Source: Thermoleophilia bacterium
Lineage (GTDB): Bacteria; Actinomycetota; Thermoleophilia; Gaiellales; SKUG01
Assembly: GCA_025964405.1 (NCBI GenBank)
Contig: JAOPYW010000294.1
Location: 1 to 5,804, forward strand
Direction: 5' to 3'
Length of the DNA stretch: 5,804 bases
Positions within the stretch are counted from its first letter, which is position 1. Every line of letters starts with the position of its first letter. A model generated the notes under the pieces. The model was not told the DNA's origin, did not search any database, and saw only the letters and a list, made by a program, of their open reading frames with translations. Positions 5,752 through 5,804 of this stretch are shown piece after piece. Both the position numbers and the translations under genes were made by a program.

Positions 5752-5804
5752 ATGAGCCGCGCCCCCGCGCGGCACCCAGCCCCGCGTATCGCGCTGAAGG
5801 AGCA
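5752..5804 (+). CDS. Start of a leaderless gene, truncated by window end
   Basis: An open frame begins at the ATG and runs off the window: MSRAPARHPAPRIALKE, 17 complete codons plus two bases. Most codons end in G or C, in keeping with a real gene. Support comes from the TATAAA -10 six bases upstream. The visible peptide is basic and Pro-rich and gives no hint of family. It does not look like the beginning of a methylcitrate synthase, so it gives no evidence that prpC follows. It is divergent from the DUF6973-like gene, with about 104 bases between the two start codons. Confidence 0.4.
   Translation, partial: MSRAPARHPAPRIALKE

Noticed and set aside
4098..5753. 551-codon minus-strand open frame spanning prpB and beyond
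   Set aside because: It covers prpB in antisense and overlaps the DUF6973-like gene in another frame; the translation is low-complexity Arg/His/Ala-rich, as expected of shadow frames in GC-rich DNA.

Overview
The window is very GC-rich, with almost all codons of the real genes ending in G or C. Its -10 elements are of the TAGGNT type and sit directly in front of start codons, and Shine-Dalgarno sequences are mostly absent. Together with a PrpD that matches what I recall of the actinobacterial (Corynebacterium-type) PrpD, this points to a chromosomal segment of an actinomycete-like bacterium (Actinomycetota). I cannot place it more precisely. There are no rRNA or tRNA genes, CRISPR arrays, insertion sequences or phage genes, and no stretch longer than about 160 bases lacks a gene.

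Layout from left to right. (1) 2-670 (+): the 3' part of a gene cut by the window edge, probably an alpha/beta-hydrolase-like protein. (2) 727-760: two abutting 16-bp palindromes resembling a DtxR/IdeR iron-repressor operator, directly before (3) an FTR1/EfeU-type iron permease at 781-1635 (+). (4) 1691-3232 (+): prpD, 2-methylcitrate dehydratase. (5) 3394-3990 (+): a 198-residue protein I do not recognise. (6) 4104-5024 (+): prpB, 2-methylisocitrate lyase. (7) 5030-5647 (-): a small protein with a DUF6973-like His/Glu/Asp/Asn motif set, convergent with prpB. (8) 5752-5804 (+): the first 17 codons of a probable leaderless gene running off the right edge.

How the genes fit together. PrpD and PrpB catalyse steps of the methylcitrate cycle, which oxidises propionyl-CoA (from odd-chain fatty acids, cholesterol or branched amino acids) to pyruvate and succinate. 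The first enzyme, methylcitrate synthase PrpC, is not in the window. PrpD and PrpB are separated by the unknown gene, and each of the three has its own TAGGNT-type -10 candidate, so they may be separate transcription units rather than one operon. The iron permease appears to be an independent, iron-regulated unit without EfeO or EfeB beside it. I found no evidence of a large new system. The least explained parts are the 198-residue protein inside the prp cluster, the DUF6973-like protein and the tandem operator.
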